DNA of 64,000 nt from Streptomyces sp. NBC_00341 (GTDB taxonomy: Bacteria; Actinomycetota; Actinomycetes; Streptomycetales; Streptomycetaceae): assembly GCF_041435055.1 (NCBI RefSeq), contig NZ_CP108002.1:4154001-4218000 (forward strand), in the 5' to 3' direction. The notes under the pieces were generated by a model that did no database searches, was not told the origin of the DNA, and worked only from the letters and a program-made list of their open reading frames with translations. The translations under genes and the position numbers were made by a program. Shown here in pieces: positions 35,436 through 43,717 of the stretch (position 1 is its first letter; the number at the start of each line of letters is the position of its first letter).

Positions 35436-35666
35436 GTAGCCCTTCACGCATCCCCCGTCGTGAAGGGCTACACCCCTGTGCGCGACCGGGTGCGCGAGGC
35501 CGCGGGGCCCGGGTCCGCGAGACCCTGCGTGTCCCACCCGTCACGGAGGGCACCGGTCGTCACGGAAGGCACCGGCCGCCACCGAGAGCACCGGCCCCAC
35601 CGCACGCGCCATCACCGAATTTCACGGGCAAGGGGCTCCCCTCGTGGTCCCCTGCCCGTGTTTTTT
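35436..35666 (+). ncRNA. Candidate orphan small RNA
   Basis: Predicted transcript of about 230 nt between the promoter at 35401-35429 and the terminator at 35623-35666. Its 5' end folds into a perfect 15-bp stem (GTGTAGCCCTTCACG, 35434-35448, with complement 35459-35473) whose 10-nt loop carries five consecutive C. The C-rich loop on a long stem is reminiscent of the actinobacterial 6C RNA class, but I cannot confirm membership. No good coding frame with a ribosome site is seen inside. The neighbouring stretches 35274-35400 and 35667-35877 hold only regulatory sequence that I can recognise. Confidence 0.55.
35623..35666 (+). terminator. Intrinsic terminator with U-run
   Basis: CACGGGCA(A)GGGG pairs with CCCCTGCCCGTG (one bulged A), followed by six T. 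It is one of the few classical U-tract terminators in the window and has no protein gene upstream on its strand. Confidence 0.8.
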
Positions 35667-35877
35667 CGAGTTAACAGTGACGTAGAGTATTTGCGCAACC
35701 CTGCTCCTGTACCTCGGCACGGGATGTGCCACTACGTCCCCGTTCGGAATGCGCTCACGGCTCCCCGCACTGGGGACGGCGGACCGGAGTTGGTTACAGT
35801 ACGAGCCCGTTGACCGAATCGGACACCGCGCGGCGCCGGACAGGAACCGGGCGGGGCCCGGACACGTGGGGGGCCGG

Positions 35878-36324
35878 ATGGACAGCGGAGAAGAACGCGC
35901 GCCGGAGCTGCGGACGTTGCGGCAGAAGGTCGAGTACATGGTCGAGAAGACCTTCCCCGGCCGGAAGATCTCGGGACGGGTCTTCGCGGACCTGGTCAGG
36001 GAACGCGGCGGATCGCTCTCGCACAGCTACTTCTCCAACATCCTGGCCGGCAAGGTCACCCAGCCCTCGGAGGACATCCTCAAGGCCCTCGGCCTGGGCT
36101 TCGGCGTGGACTGGCGCTTCTTCAAGGAGGAGTCCGAGGTCGTCGACGACGTCGTGGACGGCCTCCAGTTCCTGGCCAAGCGGCGCACCGGGGACATCAG
36201 CGGGGTGGCCGGCCGGGGCCTGGACGAGGACGGGCTGCCCCCGGAGCTGCTGCAGTTCGCGCTGTCCCTGCTGGAGGACGCGAAGAACCGGCAGCGCCCG
36301 GCCGACGGCGGACCCCGGAGCTAG
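35878..36324 (+). CDS. XRE-type HTH regulator of an ImmA/IrrE cassette
   Basis: 148 residues. The helix-turn-helix reads SGRVFADLVRERGGSLSHSYFSNILAGKVTQPSEDILKAL, a divergent Cro/C1 type with an extended N-terminal helix (ELRTLRQKVEYMVEKTF). The C-terminal part is acidic and helical. ATG 35878 is preceded by a G-rich ribosome site. It is followed after 4 bases by an ImmA/IrrE metallopeptidase gene, the classic pairing in which the protease cleaves or inactivates the repressor. Confidence 0.88.
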   Translation: MDSGEERAPELRTLRQKVEYMVEKTFPGRKISGRVFADLVRERGGSLSHSYFSNILAGKVTQPSEDILKALGLGFGVDWRFFKEESEVVDDVVDGLQFLAKRRTGDISGVAGRGLDEDGLPPELLQFALSLLEDAKNRQRPADGGPRS

Positions 36325-36328
36325 GGCC

Positions 36329-36889
36329 ATGTCCCTGCGCGAACTGCGGAAAGAGTGCGAGGCCGGGCTCGCCGGGCTTCCGCTGCCCGCCCCCTTCACG
36401 ATCGAGGGGCTGGTCGCGAACATGGAGGCGGCCGGCGGCCGCAGCATCGTGCTGCACGAGATGCCCGACCGGCTGGCGCGCGTCAACGGCGTCTGCGGGC
36501 TGCGGCTCAAGGCCGGCGGGACCAGCTTCGTGCTCTACCGGCGGCGCCCCACCGCCTACCAGACCCAGCACGTCATCCTGCACGAGCTGTGCCACGAGTG
36601 GTTCGACCACGGCACCTCGCTGGACGCCGAGCAGCTCCAGCGGCTGCTGCCCGTCTTCGACACCTCGCTGATCTCCCGGGTCGTCGGCGCCGACGCGCTC
36701 CGGTCCCCGGACGCCGTACAGGCCCGCGCGGCGTACGACACCCACGACGAACGCATGGCCGAATTCGGTGCCTCGCTCATCCCCCGACTGGCCAGGGACG
36801 TGACGAGCGATGACATGGTGGGTCGGCTCGCCGACTCGCTCTCCCTCCCGGTCGCCCACCGCCGCCGCGGCCTGTTCCGCCGCTCGTAG
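36329..36889 (+). CDS. ImmA/IrrE-family metallopeptidase
   Basis: 186 residues. The zinc site HELCHEWFDH (about residues 85-94) is an HExxH motif; the third ligand may be in the later HDERMAEFGA, which aligns with the E/D-rich helix of the family. Members such as ImmA of ICEBs1 and Deinococcus IrrE cleave cognate XRE/DdrO repressors. It is probably co-transcribed with the XRE gene 4 bases upstream. The inducing signal is unknown. Confidence 0.9.
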   Translation: MSLRELRKECEAGLAGLPLPAPFTIEGLVANMEAAGGRSIVLHEMPDRLARVNGVCGLRLKAGGTSFVLYRRRPTAYQTQHVILHELCHEWFDHGTSLDAEQLQRLLPVFDTSLISRVVGADALRSPDAVQARAAYDTHDERMAEFGASLIPRLARDVTSDDMVGRLADSLSLPVAHRRRGLFRRS

Positions 36890-36949
36890 CACCGGACCGG
36901 CCTCCGTACCGCCGCCGAACCCATTCCCCCCACCCCGAGGACTTCCGCC

Positions 36950-38263
36950 GTGACCCCGCTCGACCTCGCCGGCTACCTGATAGCCGGCCTGATGACAGCC
37001 GTCGCCCTGTGGCGCATGCCGGCCGCCCTGCGGGGCGACGAGGCGGACAGACGCCGCCGGGCCCTGTGGGGCTGCTACGCCGGATTCGCCGCCGCCCTGT
37101 GGACCAAGACCCGGGTCGTGCGCATCGGGCTCAACGACAGCTCCGTCACCGACCTCTCCGTGCTGATCAAGCACTACACGGCGACCATCGCGATCCTGGC
37201 CATCCTCAGCTACATCGTCGCCATCTACGGGCAGTACGCCGACGACGGGGACATCCCCCGGCACGTACGGTTCGCCCGGCTGATCCAGCAGGTCGCCGCC
37301 AAGGCGTCCGTCGCCACGCTGGTGCTGCTGACGGTGCTCTTCTTCACCGTCGTCGACCGTTCCGTCCCCTCGGACCGGTTCGTCGCCGACCACGCCGGGC
37401 AGTGGGGCGCGACGCTCTACATGAGCGTGTTCTACCTCTACCTCGGCGCCGCCTCCGCCGTCTGCGCCTACCAGTGGGCGCTCGCCACCGCGAGCGCCCA
37501 ACTGCGGCTGCTGCGGATCGGCCTCGGCATGATGACGTTCGCGATGTTCATCGGCGTCGGCTACACCGTCAGCCGGACGCTGTTCCTCTGGGTGAGCGTG
37601 ATCGACGAGCCGAGCGAGTCCTTCGCGCTGCGCTTCGACGAGATCACCGAGGCCTCGCAGCTGGTGCTGTTCGCGTTCTTCGCGGTGGGCGCCTCCGTCC
37701 CCGCCCTGGGCAACGTCCGCCGCCGCGCGAAGCTCTGGCGCGCCCAGGTGCGGCTGCACGCGCTCTGGTACGAGCTGATGACGGCCTTCCCCGACCAGCC
37801 CTTCGACCCCCCGGCGTCCCTGGTCCGCGAGCTGACCCGGTTCGGCACCCCGGCGGACCTGCGGATCGACCGCTGGGCGGCGGACATCGCCGACGCGGTG
37901 GAGAAGCTGCGCCACTACGCCCCCGGCACCCTGCTCGATGCCGCCCGGGAGGCCGCGGGCGAGGCCGCCGCGGCCACCACCGCCGGACCGGAGCGGACGG
38001 GCCCGCTCACCGAGGCGTACTGGATCAAAGCGGCCCTCGCGGCCCACGGCGCCGGCGCGGCCCCCGGGGACGCGGCGGCCGTCGGCAACCGGCACGCGAC
38101 CGACCAGGACGGCGAGGTCGACTGGCTGGTCCGGGTCGCCGCCGCGTACCGCACGGTCACGACGGAACAGGCCCGGCAGGTACTGGAGTCCACCGGATCG
38201 GCGGAGTCCACCGGGTCAGCGGAGCCGTCCGGAACAGCAGCAGCCAAGGAGCAGACAGCATGA
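36950..38263 (+). CDS. MAB_1171c-like seven-helix membrane protein
   Basis: 437 residues. Seven or so membrane helices occupy residues 1-255 (TPLDLAGYLIAGLMTAVALW first). A cytoplasmic domain of about 180 residues starts at RRRAKLWRAQVRLHALWYELMTAFP and contains WKTK-like basic stretches and an Ala/Thr-rich tail ending AAAKEQTA. It resembles the actinobacterial MAB_1171c family of putative transporters often found beside XRE/ImmA genes. GTG 36950 follows CGAGGA. It overlaps the next gene by 4 bases. Confidence 0.75.
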   Translation: MTPLDLAGYLIAGLMTAVALWRMPAALRGDEADRRRRALWGCYAGFAAALWTKTRVVRIGLNDSSVTDLSVLIKHYTATIAILAILSYIVAIYGQYADDGDIPRHVRFARLIQQVAAKASVATLVLLTVLFFTVVDRSVPSDRFVADHAGQWGATLYMSVFYLYLGAASAVCAYQWALATASAQLRLLRIGLGMMTFAMFIGVGYTVSRTLFLWVSVIDEPSESFALRFDEITEASQLVLFAFFAVGASVPALGNVRRRAKLWRAQVRLHALWYELMTAFPDQPFDPPASLVRELTRFGTPADLRIDRWAADIADAVEKLRHYAPGTLLDAAREAAGEAAAATTAGPERTGPLTEAYWIKAALAAHGAGAAPGDAAAVGNRHATDQDGEVDWLVRVAAAYRTVTTEQARQVLESTGSAESTGSAEPSGTAAAKEQTA

Positions 38264-38886
38264 GCACCGCCGACACCGACAGCCCGTCGGGCGCCGCCGA
38301 CAGCCCGGAGACCGCCCGTACGGCCTCCACCGCCCGTACGGTCACCGATGTCTTCCAGCCACGTAATCTCCTGCTCGCCGGGATGCTCGCGACCGGGTTC
38401 GCGGCGGCGGGCGAGTGGACGGGACTGCTGTGGGGGCTGCTCGGCGCGCTGTGCGCCGGGATCATCCCGGCCGGCTACATCGAGTGGGAGCGCGGACGCG
38501 GCACCTGGGGCGACCGCCATGTCGTCGACCGCACCAAGCGGGCCCCGATCTTCTTCGTCATCCTCGGCTCCATCGGCGTCGGTTCGGCGGTCATGGTGCT
38601 CGGCGACGCCCCCTCCGGCATCCTGACGGCGATGCTCGGGCTCTGGGCGATGACGGTCGTCCTGCTGGCCGTCAACACGGTCTGGAAGATCTCGGTGGAC
38701 GCCTCGGTCGCCTCTGCCGTCGTCGCCCTGCTCGCCGTGGTCCACTCGCCGTGGTGGCTGTTCGGGTACCTGATGACGGCCGCCGTGTGCTGGTCGCGGG
38801 TCGCGCTCGGGTACCACACGGTCGGCCAGGTGACCGCCGGAACGGCGCTCGGCGCGGCCACGGCGTGCGCGTTCCTCTTCGGCTGA
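38260..38886 (+). CDS. Degenerate PAP2-like membrane protein
   Basis: 208 residues with about five membrane helices. The C-terminus SRVALGYHTVGQVTAGTALG matches the third PAP2 phosphatase signature (SRxxxGxHxxxxxxxG), but the first two signatures (KxxxxxxRP and PSGH) are not visible. It may therefore be a non-catalytic or divergent lipid-phosphatase relative. ATG 38260 overlaps the stop of the membrane protein gene (ATGA), so it belongs to the same cassette. Confidence 0.7.
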   Translation: MSTADTDSPSGAADSPETARTASTARTVTDVFQPRNLLLAGMLATGFAAAGEWTGLLWGLLGALCAGIIPAGYIEWERGRGTWGDRHVVDRTKRAPIFFVILGSIGVGSAVMVLGDAPSGILTAMLGLWAMTVVLLAVNTVWKISVDASVASAVVALLAVVHSPWWLFGYLMTAAVCWSRVALGYHTVGQVTAGTALGAATACAFLFG

Positions 38887-38992
38887 GCCGAGCACCCGCC
38901 GGGTGACCGGAAGCCGTCCCGCCGAACGGGTCCGGTTCTTACGGCCCTGTGACGTGCCGACCGCGAAACCGCGCCCGGGGGCCGCGGCGCCC

Positions 38993-38998
38993 TAGCGT
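38993..38998 (+). promoter_or_regulatory. -10 element of a probable leaderless promoter
   Basis: TAGCGT, then 7 bases, then ATG 39006 of the epimerase. No ribosome-binding site lies between. Confidence 0.55.
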
Positions 38999-39005
38999 GG
39001 CCGTC

Positions 39006-40088
39006 ATGCGCGTACTGGTCACCGGCGGAGCCGGGTTCATCGGGTCGGAGATCGTCCGGACCCTCACTTCGGCCGGGCACGAGGCGGTGGTGCTCGACGC
39101 CCTGCTCCCCTCGGCACACGGCTCGGCACACGGCTCGGCGGCGGATCTGCCGGACGGCGGCGGGATCATCGTGGCGGACGTGCGCGACCGCGAGGCCGTG
39201 GACCGCGCGCTGCGCGGCATCGACGCGGTGTGCCACCAGGCGGCGATGGTCGGCCTGGGCAAGGACTTCGCGGACGCCCCGCTGTACGTCGGCTGCAACG
39301 ACCTCGGCACCGCGGTACTGCTCGCCGCCGCGGCCGCCGCCGGGGTGCGCGACCTGGTGCTCGCCGGATCGATGGTCGTCTACGGCGAGGGCCGCTACGA
39401 GTGCCCGCGCCACGGACCGGTGCGGCCGGGACCGAGGGCGGAGGCCGATCTCGCCGCGGGCCGGTTCGAGCCGCTCTGCCCCTCCTGCGGTACGGAACTG
39501 ACCCCGGGTCTCGTCGGCGAGGACGCGCCCGTGGACCCGCGCAACGTGTACGCGACGACCAAGCTCGCCCAGGAACACCTCGCCTCCTCCTGGGCGCGCG
39601 CCACGGGCGGCCGGGCGGTGTCGCTGCGCTACCACAACGTGTACGGGCCGGGGATGCCGCGCGACACCCCGTACGCCGGGGTCGCCTCGTTCTTCCGCTC
39701 GTCGCTGGCCCGGGGCGAGTCGCCGCAGGTCTTCGAGGACGGCGCCCAGCGGCGGGACTTCGTCCACGTACGGGACGTGGCGGCCGCCAACGCGGTGGCC
39801 CTGGAGGCCGTCGCCGGGCTGCGGGCGGGCAGCTTCGCCGCGTACAACACCGGCAGCGGGGAGCCGCACACCATCGGCGAGATGGCCTCGGCCCTGGCCG
39901 CCGCCCACGGCGGTCCGGCCCCGCAGATCACCGGTGAGTACCGGCTCGGGGACGTACGCCATGTCACCGCCGACTCCCGGCGGCTGCGCGAGGAGCTGGG
40001 CTGGAGGCCCACGATGGGCTTCGCGGAGGGGATGGCGGAGTTCGCGGCGGCCCCGCAGCGGGACATGGCCGCGAGCCCGGCCCGCTGA
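39006..40088 (+). CDS. NAD-dependent sugar epimerase/dehydratase with cysteine insert
   Basis: 360 residues, extended SDR family. The NAD site is MRVLVTGGAGFIGSEIV, and the catalytic Tyr-Lys lies in NVYATTKLAQEHLA. YGPGMPRDTPYAGVASFF is typical of UDP-glucose epimerase relatives. An unusual insert (about residues 134-164) carries YECPRHGP and LCPSCGTEL, a possible zinc site. It probably acts on a nucleotide sugar used by the GT2 protein encoded nearby. The message seems leaderless. Confidence 0.9.
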   Translation: MRVLVTGGAGFIGSEIVRTLTSAGHEAVVLDALLPSAHGSAHGSAADLPDGGGIIVADVRDREAVDRALRGIDAVCHQAAMVGLGKDFADAPLYVGCNDLGTAVLLAAAAAAGVRDLVLAGSMVVYGEGRYECPRHGPVRPGPRAEADLAAGRFEPLCPSCGTELTPGLVGEDAPVDPRNVYATTKLAQEHLASSWARATGGRAVSLRYHNVYGPGMPRDTPYAGVASFFRSSLARGESPQVFEDGAQRRDFVHVRDVAAANAVALEAVAGLRAGSFAAYNTGSGEPHTIGEMASALAAAHGGPAPQITGEYRLGDVRHVTADSRRLREELGWRPTMGFAEGMAEFAAAPQRDMAASPAR

Positions 40089-40152
40089 CCGGGCCCACCG
40101 CACCGGCACGCTCACACCACCGGTGCGCCGGCTCGCCCCCGCACGCTCACGC

Positions 40153-41259
40153 TCACGCCACCGGCAGGGTGACCTCGAAGCAGCAGCCGCCGGTGACGTT
40201 GCGGACCTCGGCCCGGCCGGCGTGCGCCTCGACGATGCCGCGCACGATGGCGAGCCCGAGGCCCGCGCCTGCCGGAGGCGTACGGGCGTGGCTGCCGCGC
40301 CATCCGGTGTCGAAGACCCTGGCCAGGTCCTCCTCCGGGATGCCGCCGCAGCCGTCGGTCACCGACAGGACCACGCCGCCGCCCGTGCGTTGGGCGGCGA
40401 TCGCGACGGTGCCGTCGGCGGGGGTGCGGCGGATCGCGTTGATCAGGAGGTTGCCCAGGACCCGGCTCATCTCCTTGCCGTCGACCTCCACCGGCACCGC
40501 CTCGATCCGGTCCCCGACCAGCCGTACGCCGTGCTCGCGGGCCAGCGGGTGCGCACCGGCGAGCGCGTCGCCCACCAGGTCGTACACCGAGATCCGGGTG
40601 GGGCTGAGGGTGAGCGAACCGGCGTGGATGCGGGAGAGTTCGAAGAGGTCACCGACCATGTCGTTCATGCGTTCCACCTCGGTCCGTATCTGCCGCAGAT
40701 AGCGCCGCGAATCGACGGCCATGCCGTCCTCCAGCGCCTCCGACATGGCCCGCAGCCCGGCCAGCGGGGTGCGCAGATCGTGCGAGATCCAGGCGACGAG
40801 CTCACGCCGCGAGGTCTCCAGGGCGCGTTCGCGCTCCCGTGAGCTGTCGAGCTTGGCGCTGGTGGCGGCCAGTTCCCGGGTGAGGGCGGCGAGTTCGGCG
40901 GTGGCCGGCGCCTCGGGGGCCGCGAAGGTGCCGCCGTCCCCGAAGGACCGGGCGGCGAGGGTCAGATCGCGGCTCCGCGCGGCCACCCAGCGGCCGAGCA
41001 GGATCGCGGTGGCGAGCGAGACGACGGCGGCCATCGCGACGACGGTCGTGACCACGGACAGGTCGTGCGGCGACAGGAACATCGCCCAGGCGACGGCCAG
41101 CGTCCCGGCGAGCATCGCGGTCACGGCGACCGCGGCGACCACGGTCAGCGAGACGACGAGAGAGCGGTGCCGGAAGAGCCGCAGGACGAGTGCGCCGAGC
41201 AGTCCGGCCGCGGCGGCGCCCAGGAACGCGAACAGCGCGATGAGGAGTATGTCGGTCAT
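40153..41259 (-). CDS. OmpR-linked sensor histidine kinase
   Basis: 368 residues with two N-terminal membrane segment pairs (LLIALFAFLGAAAAGLLGALV, then VVTTVVAMAAVVSLATAILL). A short HAMP-like linker leads to HisKA with the phosphoacceptor His in VAWISHDLRTPLAG (about residue 158). The ATPase boxes follow: NLLINAIRRTPADG, DGCGGI, GAGLGLAIVRGI. ATG 41259 overlaps the response regulator stop (ATGA). The short periplasmic loop suggests sensing within the membrane. Confidence 0.95.
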   Translation of the reverse strand: MTDILLIALFAFLGAAAAGLLGALVLRLFRHRSLVVSLTVVAAVAVTAMLAGTLAVAWAMFLSPHDLSVVTTVVAMAAVVSLATAILLGRWVAARSRDLTLAARSFGDGGTFAAPEAPATAELAALTRELAATSAKLDSSRERERALETSRRELVAWISHDLRTPLAGLRAMSEALEDGMAVDSRRYLRQIRTEVERMNDMVGDLFELSRIHAGSLTLSPTRISVYDLVGDALAGAHPLAREHGVRLVGDRIEAVPVEVDGKEMSRVLGNLLINAIRRTPADGTVAIAAQRTGGGVVLSVTDGCGGIPEEDLARVFDTGWRGSHARTPPAGAGLGLAIVRGIVEAHAGRAEVRNVTGGCCFEVTLPVA

Positions 41260-42197
41260 GCCGGCTCCCCCGGACCGGCGAGGGCGTCCCCCGGACCGGC
41301 GAGGGCATCCCCCGGACCCGCAAGTACGTCCCCCGGACCGGCGAGGGCGTCCCCAGGCGGCAGGTCCAGCCGGTAGCCCACCCCCCAGACGGTACGGATC
41401 AGCTCCGGGCGGGCCGGGTCCGTCTCGACCTTGCCGCGCAGCCGGCGCACATGGACCGTCACCGTCGACAGGTCACCGAAGTCCCAGCCCCACACCTCGC
41501 TCATCAGCTCCTCCCGGGTGAAGACCCGGCCCGGGTGGCGCAGCAGGAAGGCGAGCAGGTCGAACTCGCGCAGGGTGAGGGCCAGCACCGTGCCCTCCCG
41601 GGTGGCGCTCCTGGCCGCCGGGTCGAGGACCAGGCCCGCGCCTTCGAGCAGGGCCGAACGCCCGGCGGGTATCGGGGCCGCATGGGCGCGGCGCAGCACG
41701 GAGTCGACGCGCAGGACGAGTTCGCGGGGGCTGAACGGCTTGGTGACGTAGTCGTCCGCCCCGGTCTCCAGGCCGAGGATCCGGTCGTCCTCGTCGCCGC
41801 GCGCGGTCAGCATGATGACGGGCACCCGCCCGTGCGCCCGCATCCGGCGGCAGACCTCGAAGCCGTCCATGCCGGGCAGCATCAGGTCCAGCACCACCAG
41901 GTCGGGGCGGCGGCGGGCGAAGCACTCCAGCGCCGCCGGACCGTCCGCCGCACGGGCCACCTCGTAACCGGCACCGGCCAGGTATCCGGCGACGACCTCG
42001 GAGACGGTCGGATCGTCGTCCACGACGAGGACATGGCCGGGGGCGGGGGCGGGGTCGGGGACGGGGACGGGACCGTCATGGGGGCCGGGGACGGGGGCGG
42101 GACCAGGCGCGGAGGCGGACGCGGACGCGGGGCCCGGGGCCTCGCTCGCGGCTCCCCGGCCCTCGGACGCCGGACGGGCCGACGGGGCGGGCTGCAT
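41256..42197 (-). CDS. OmpR/PhoB-type response regulator with repeat tails
   Basis: 313 residues. An N-terminal Pro/Ala-rich tail (about 54 residues) precedes the receiver domain, with VLVVDDDPTV, phosphoacceptor Asp104 in VVLDLMLPGMDG and the conserved Lys in YVTKPFSP. The winged-helix DNA-binding domain follows (LTLREFDLLAFLLRHPGRVF, VTVHVRRLRGKVETDP). The C-terminus ends with four copies of GD(A/V)LAGP from a 21-bp tandem repeat (about 41271-41354). ATG 42197 has GTGGAG upstream. Partner of the overlapping kinase. Confidence 0.94.
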   Translation of the reverse strand: MQPAPSARPASEGRGAASEAPGPASASASAPGPAPVPGPHDGPVPVPDPAPAPGHVLVVDDDPTVSEVVAGYLAGAGYEVARAADGPAALECFARRRPDLVVLDLMLPGMDGFEVCRRMRAHGRVPVIMLTARGDEDDRILGLETGADDYVTKPFSPRELVLRVDSVLRRAHAAPIPAGRSALLEGAGLVLDPAARSATREGTVLALTLREFDLLAFLLRHPGRVFTREELMSEVWGWDFGDLSTVTVHVRRLRGKVETDPARPELIRTVWGVGYRLDLPPGDALAGPGDVLAGPGDALAGPGDALAGPGEPA

Positions 42198-42307
42198 GAC
42201 TCCACCCTGGCACCCGCCCGCCGCGTGCCGGACGCGCGGACACCGCCACACGGTCGATGTCCACGTTTCGTAAGAATCCGTGGCCCGAATTGTCGGTTTC
42301 CTCTCCG

Positions 42308-42313
42308 TAGGGT
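42308..42313 (+). promoter_or_regulatory. -10 element of a probable leaderless promoter
   Basis: TAGGGT, then 7 bases, then GTG 42321 of the GT2 gene. Confidence 0.5.
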
Positions 42314-42320
42314 GAGCCGG

Positions 42321-43025
42321 GTGACCGACTCCTCCGATAACTCCGCCCCCCGCGCCGACATCGTGCTGCCCTGTCTGGACGAGGCCGCCGCCCTGCCCGC
42401 GGTACTCGGTGCGATCCCGCGCGGCTGGCGCGCGATCGTCGTCGACAACGGCTCCACCGACGGCTCGGCCGAACTGGCCCGGTCGCTCGGCGCGACGGTG
42501 GTGCACGAACCGCGCCGCGGCTTCGGCTCCGCCTGCCACGCCGGGCTGCTCGCCGCCGAGGCGGAGTACGTCTGCTTCTGCGACTGCGACGGCTCGCTGG
42601 ACCCGGGGCTGCTCCCCGGCTTCGTCCGCCGGATCGCGGACGGCGAGAGCGATCTGCTGCTCGGCCGCCGCCGCCCGGACCGGCTCGGCGCCTGGCCGCT
42701 GCACGCCCGCGCGGGAAACCTGGCGCTGTCCCGGCTGCTGCGCAGACGTACCGGGCTCCGGCTGCACGACCTGGGTCCGATGCGGGCGGCACGCCGGACG
42801 GACCTGCTGGCGCTCGGCCTCACCGACCGGCGCAGCGGGTACCCGTTGCAGATGGTGGTGCGGGCGGCGGACGCGGGGCTCCGGGTCGCGGAGACGGATG
42901 TCCCGTACCTCTCGCGCACCGGGAAATCGAAGGTCACCGGCACCTGGCGGGGCACCTGGCACGCGGTGCGCGACATGCGCGCCGTACTGGGCGAGGCCCC
43001 GGTCCCGGTGGGGGTGTCCCGATGA
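42321..43025 (+). CDS. GT2-family glycosyltransferase
   Basis: 234 residues of the dolichyl-phosphate-sugar synthase-like GT2 group. IVLPCLDEAAALPAVL and VVDNGSTDGSAELAR start the GT-A fold, and CDCDGSLDPGLL carries the metal-binding DxD-like motif. It lacks membrane anchors. It overlaps the DUF2064 gene by 4 bases; paired GT2 and DUF2064 proteins are known elsewhere (TIGR04283/TIGR04282). The acceptor is unknown. Confidence 0.9.
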   Translation: MTDSSDNSAPRADIVLPCLDEAAALPAVLGAIPRGWRAIVVDNGSTDGSAELARSLGATVVHEPRRGFGSACHAGLLAAEAEYVCFCDCDGSLDPGLLPGFVRRIADGESDLLLGRRRPDRLGAWPLHARAGNLALSRLLRRRTGLRLHDLGPMRAARRTDLLALGLTDRRSGYPLQMVVRAADAGLRVAETDVPYLSRTGKSKVTGTWRGTWHAVRDMRAVLGEAPVPVGVSR

Positions 43026-43717
43026 CCCCGGCCGCGTGTACCGGCGCGGGGACGGAAGCCGGGAGCGGCACCGTAACCGCCGGTGCGGTGACCCTGCTGG
43101 TCATCGCCAAGGAGCCGCTGCCCGGTCGGGTCAAGACCCGGCTCACACCGCCCTTCACCCCGCAGGAGGCCGCCCGGCTGGCCGAGGCCTCGCTCGCGGA
43201 CACCCTGCACACCGTCCTCGCGCTGCCCGCGGCGCGGCGGGTGCTCGTGCTGGACGGGGAGCCCGGACCCTGGCTGCCTCCGGGCATCGAGGTGGTGAGC
43301 CAGTGCGCGGGCGGTCTCGACGCCCGGCTCGCCGCCGCGTTCGCGGGCCGCACCGGGCCCACCCTCCTCATCGGCATGGACACCCCGCAGATCACCGCCG
43401 CCGATCTGGCGCCCGCGCTCTCCCCCGGTTCCTGGGACGGCTGCGACGCCTGGTTCGGCCCGGCGGAGGACGGCGGCTTCTGGGCGCTGGGGCTGGCGGA
43501 GCCGGACCCGGAGCTGCTGCGCGGGGTGCCGATGTCCGTGCCGGAGACCGGCGCGGTGCAGCGCCGCCGGCTGGTCGACGCCGGATTGACGGTGCGCGAT
43601 CTGCCCCGGCTGCGGGACGTGGACACGGCGGCCGACGCGGTGGACGTCGCCAAAAGGGCTCCGCACGGCCGGTTCGCCGCCGCACTCGCCGCACTGAGCG
43701 GGGCGGGTGCCCGATGA
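43022..43717 (+). CDS. DUF2064 (TIGR04282-type) nucleotidyltransferase-like protein
   Basis: 231 residues. LVIAKEPLPGRVKTRLTPPFTPQEAARLAEA is the family signature, with LIGMDTPQI and FGPAEDGGFWALGL further on. The fold resembles sugar-phosphate nucleotidyltransferases. Database names mention arsenosugar synthesis by association only; no arsenic gene is seen here. Translationally coupled (ATGA) to both neighbours. Confidence 0.9.
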   Translation: MTPAACTGAGTEAGSGTVTAGAVTLLVIAKEPLPGRVKTRLTPPFTPQEAARLAEASLADTLHTVLALPAARRVLVLDGEPGPWLPPGIEVVSQCAGGLDARLAAAFAGRTGPTLLIGMDTPQITAADLAPALSPGSWDGCDAWFGPAEDGGFWALGLAEPDPELLRGVPMSVPETGAVQRRRLVDAGLTVRDLPRLRDVDTAADAVDVAKRAPHGRFAAALAALSGAGAR

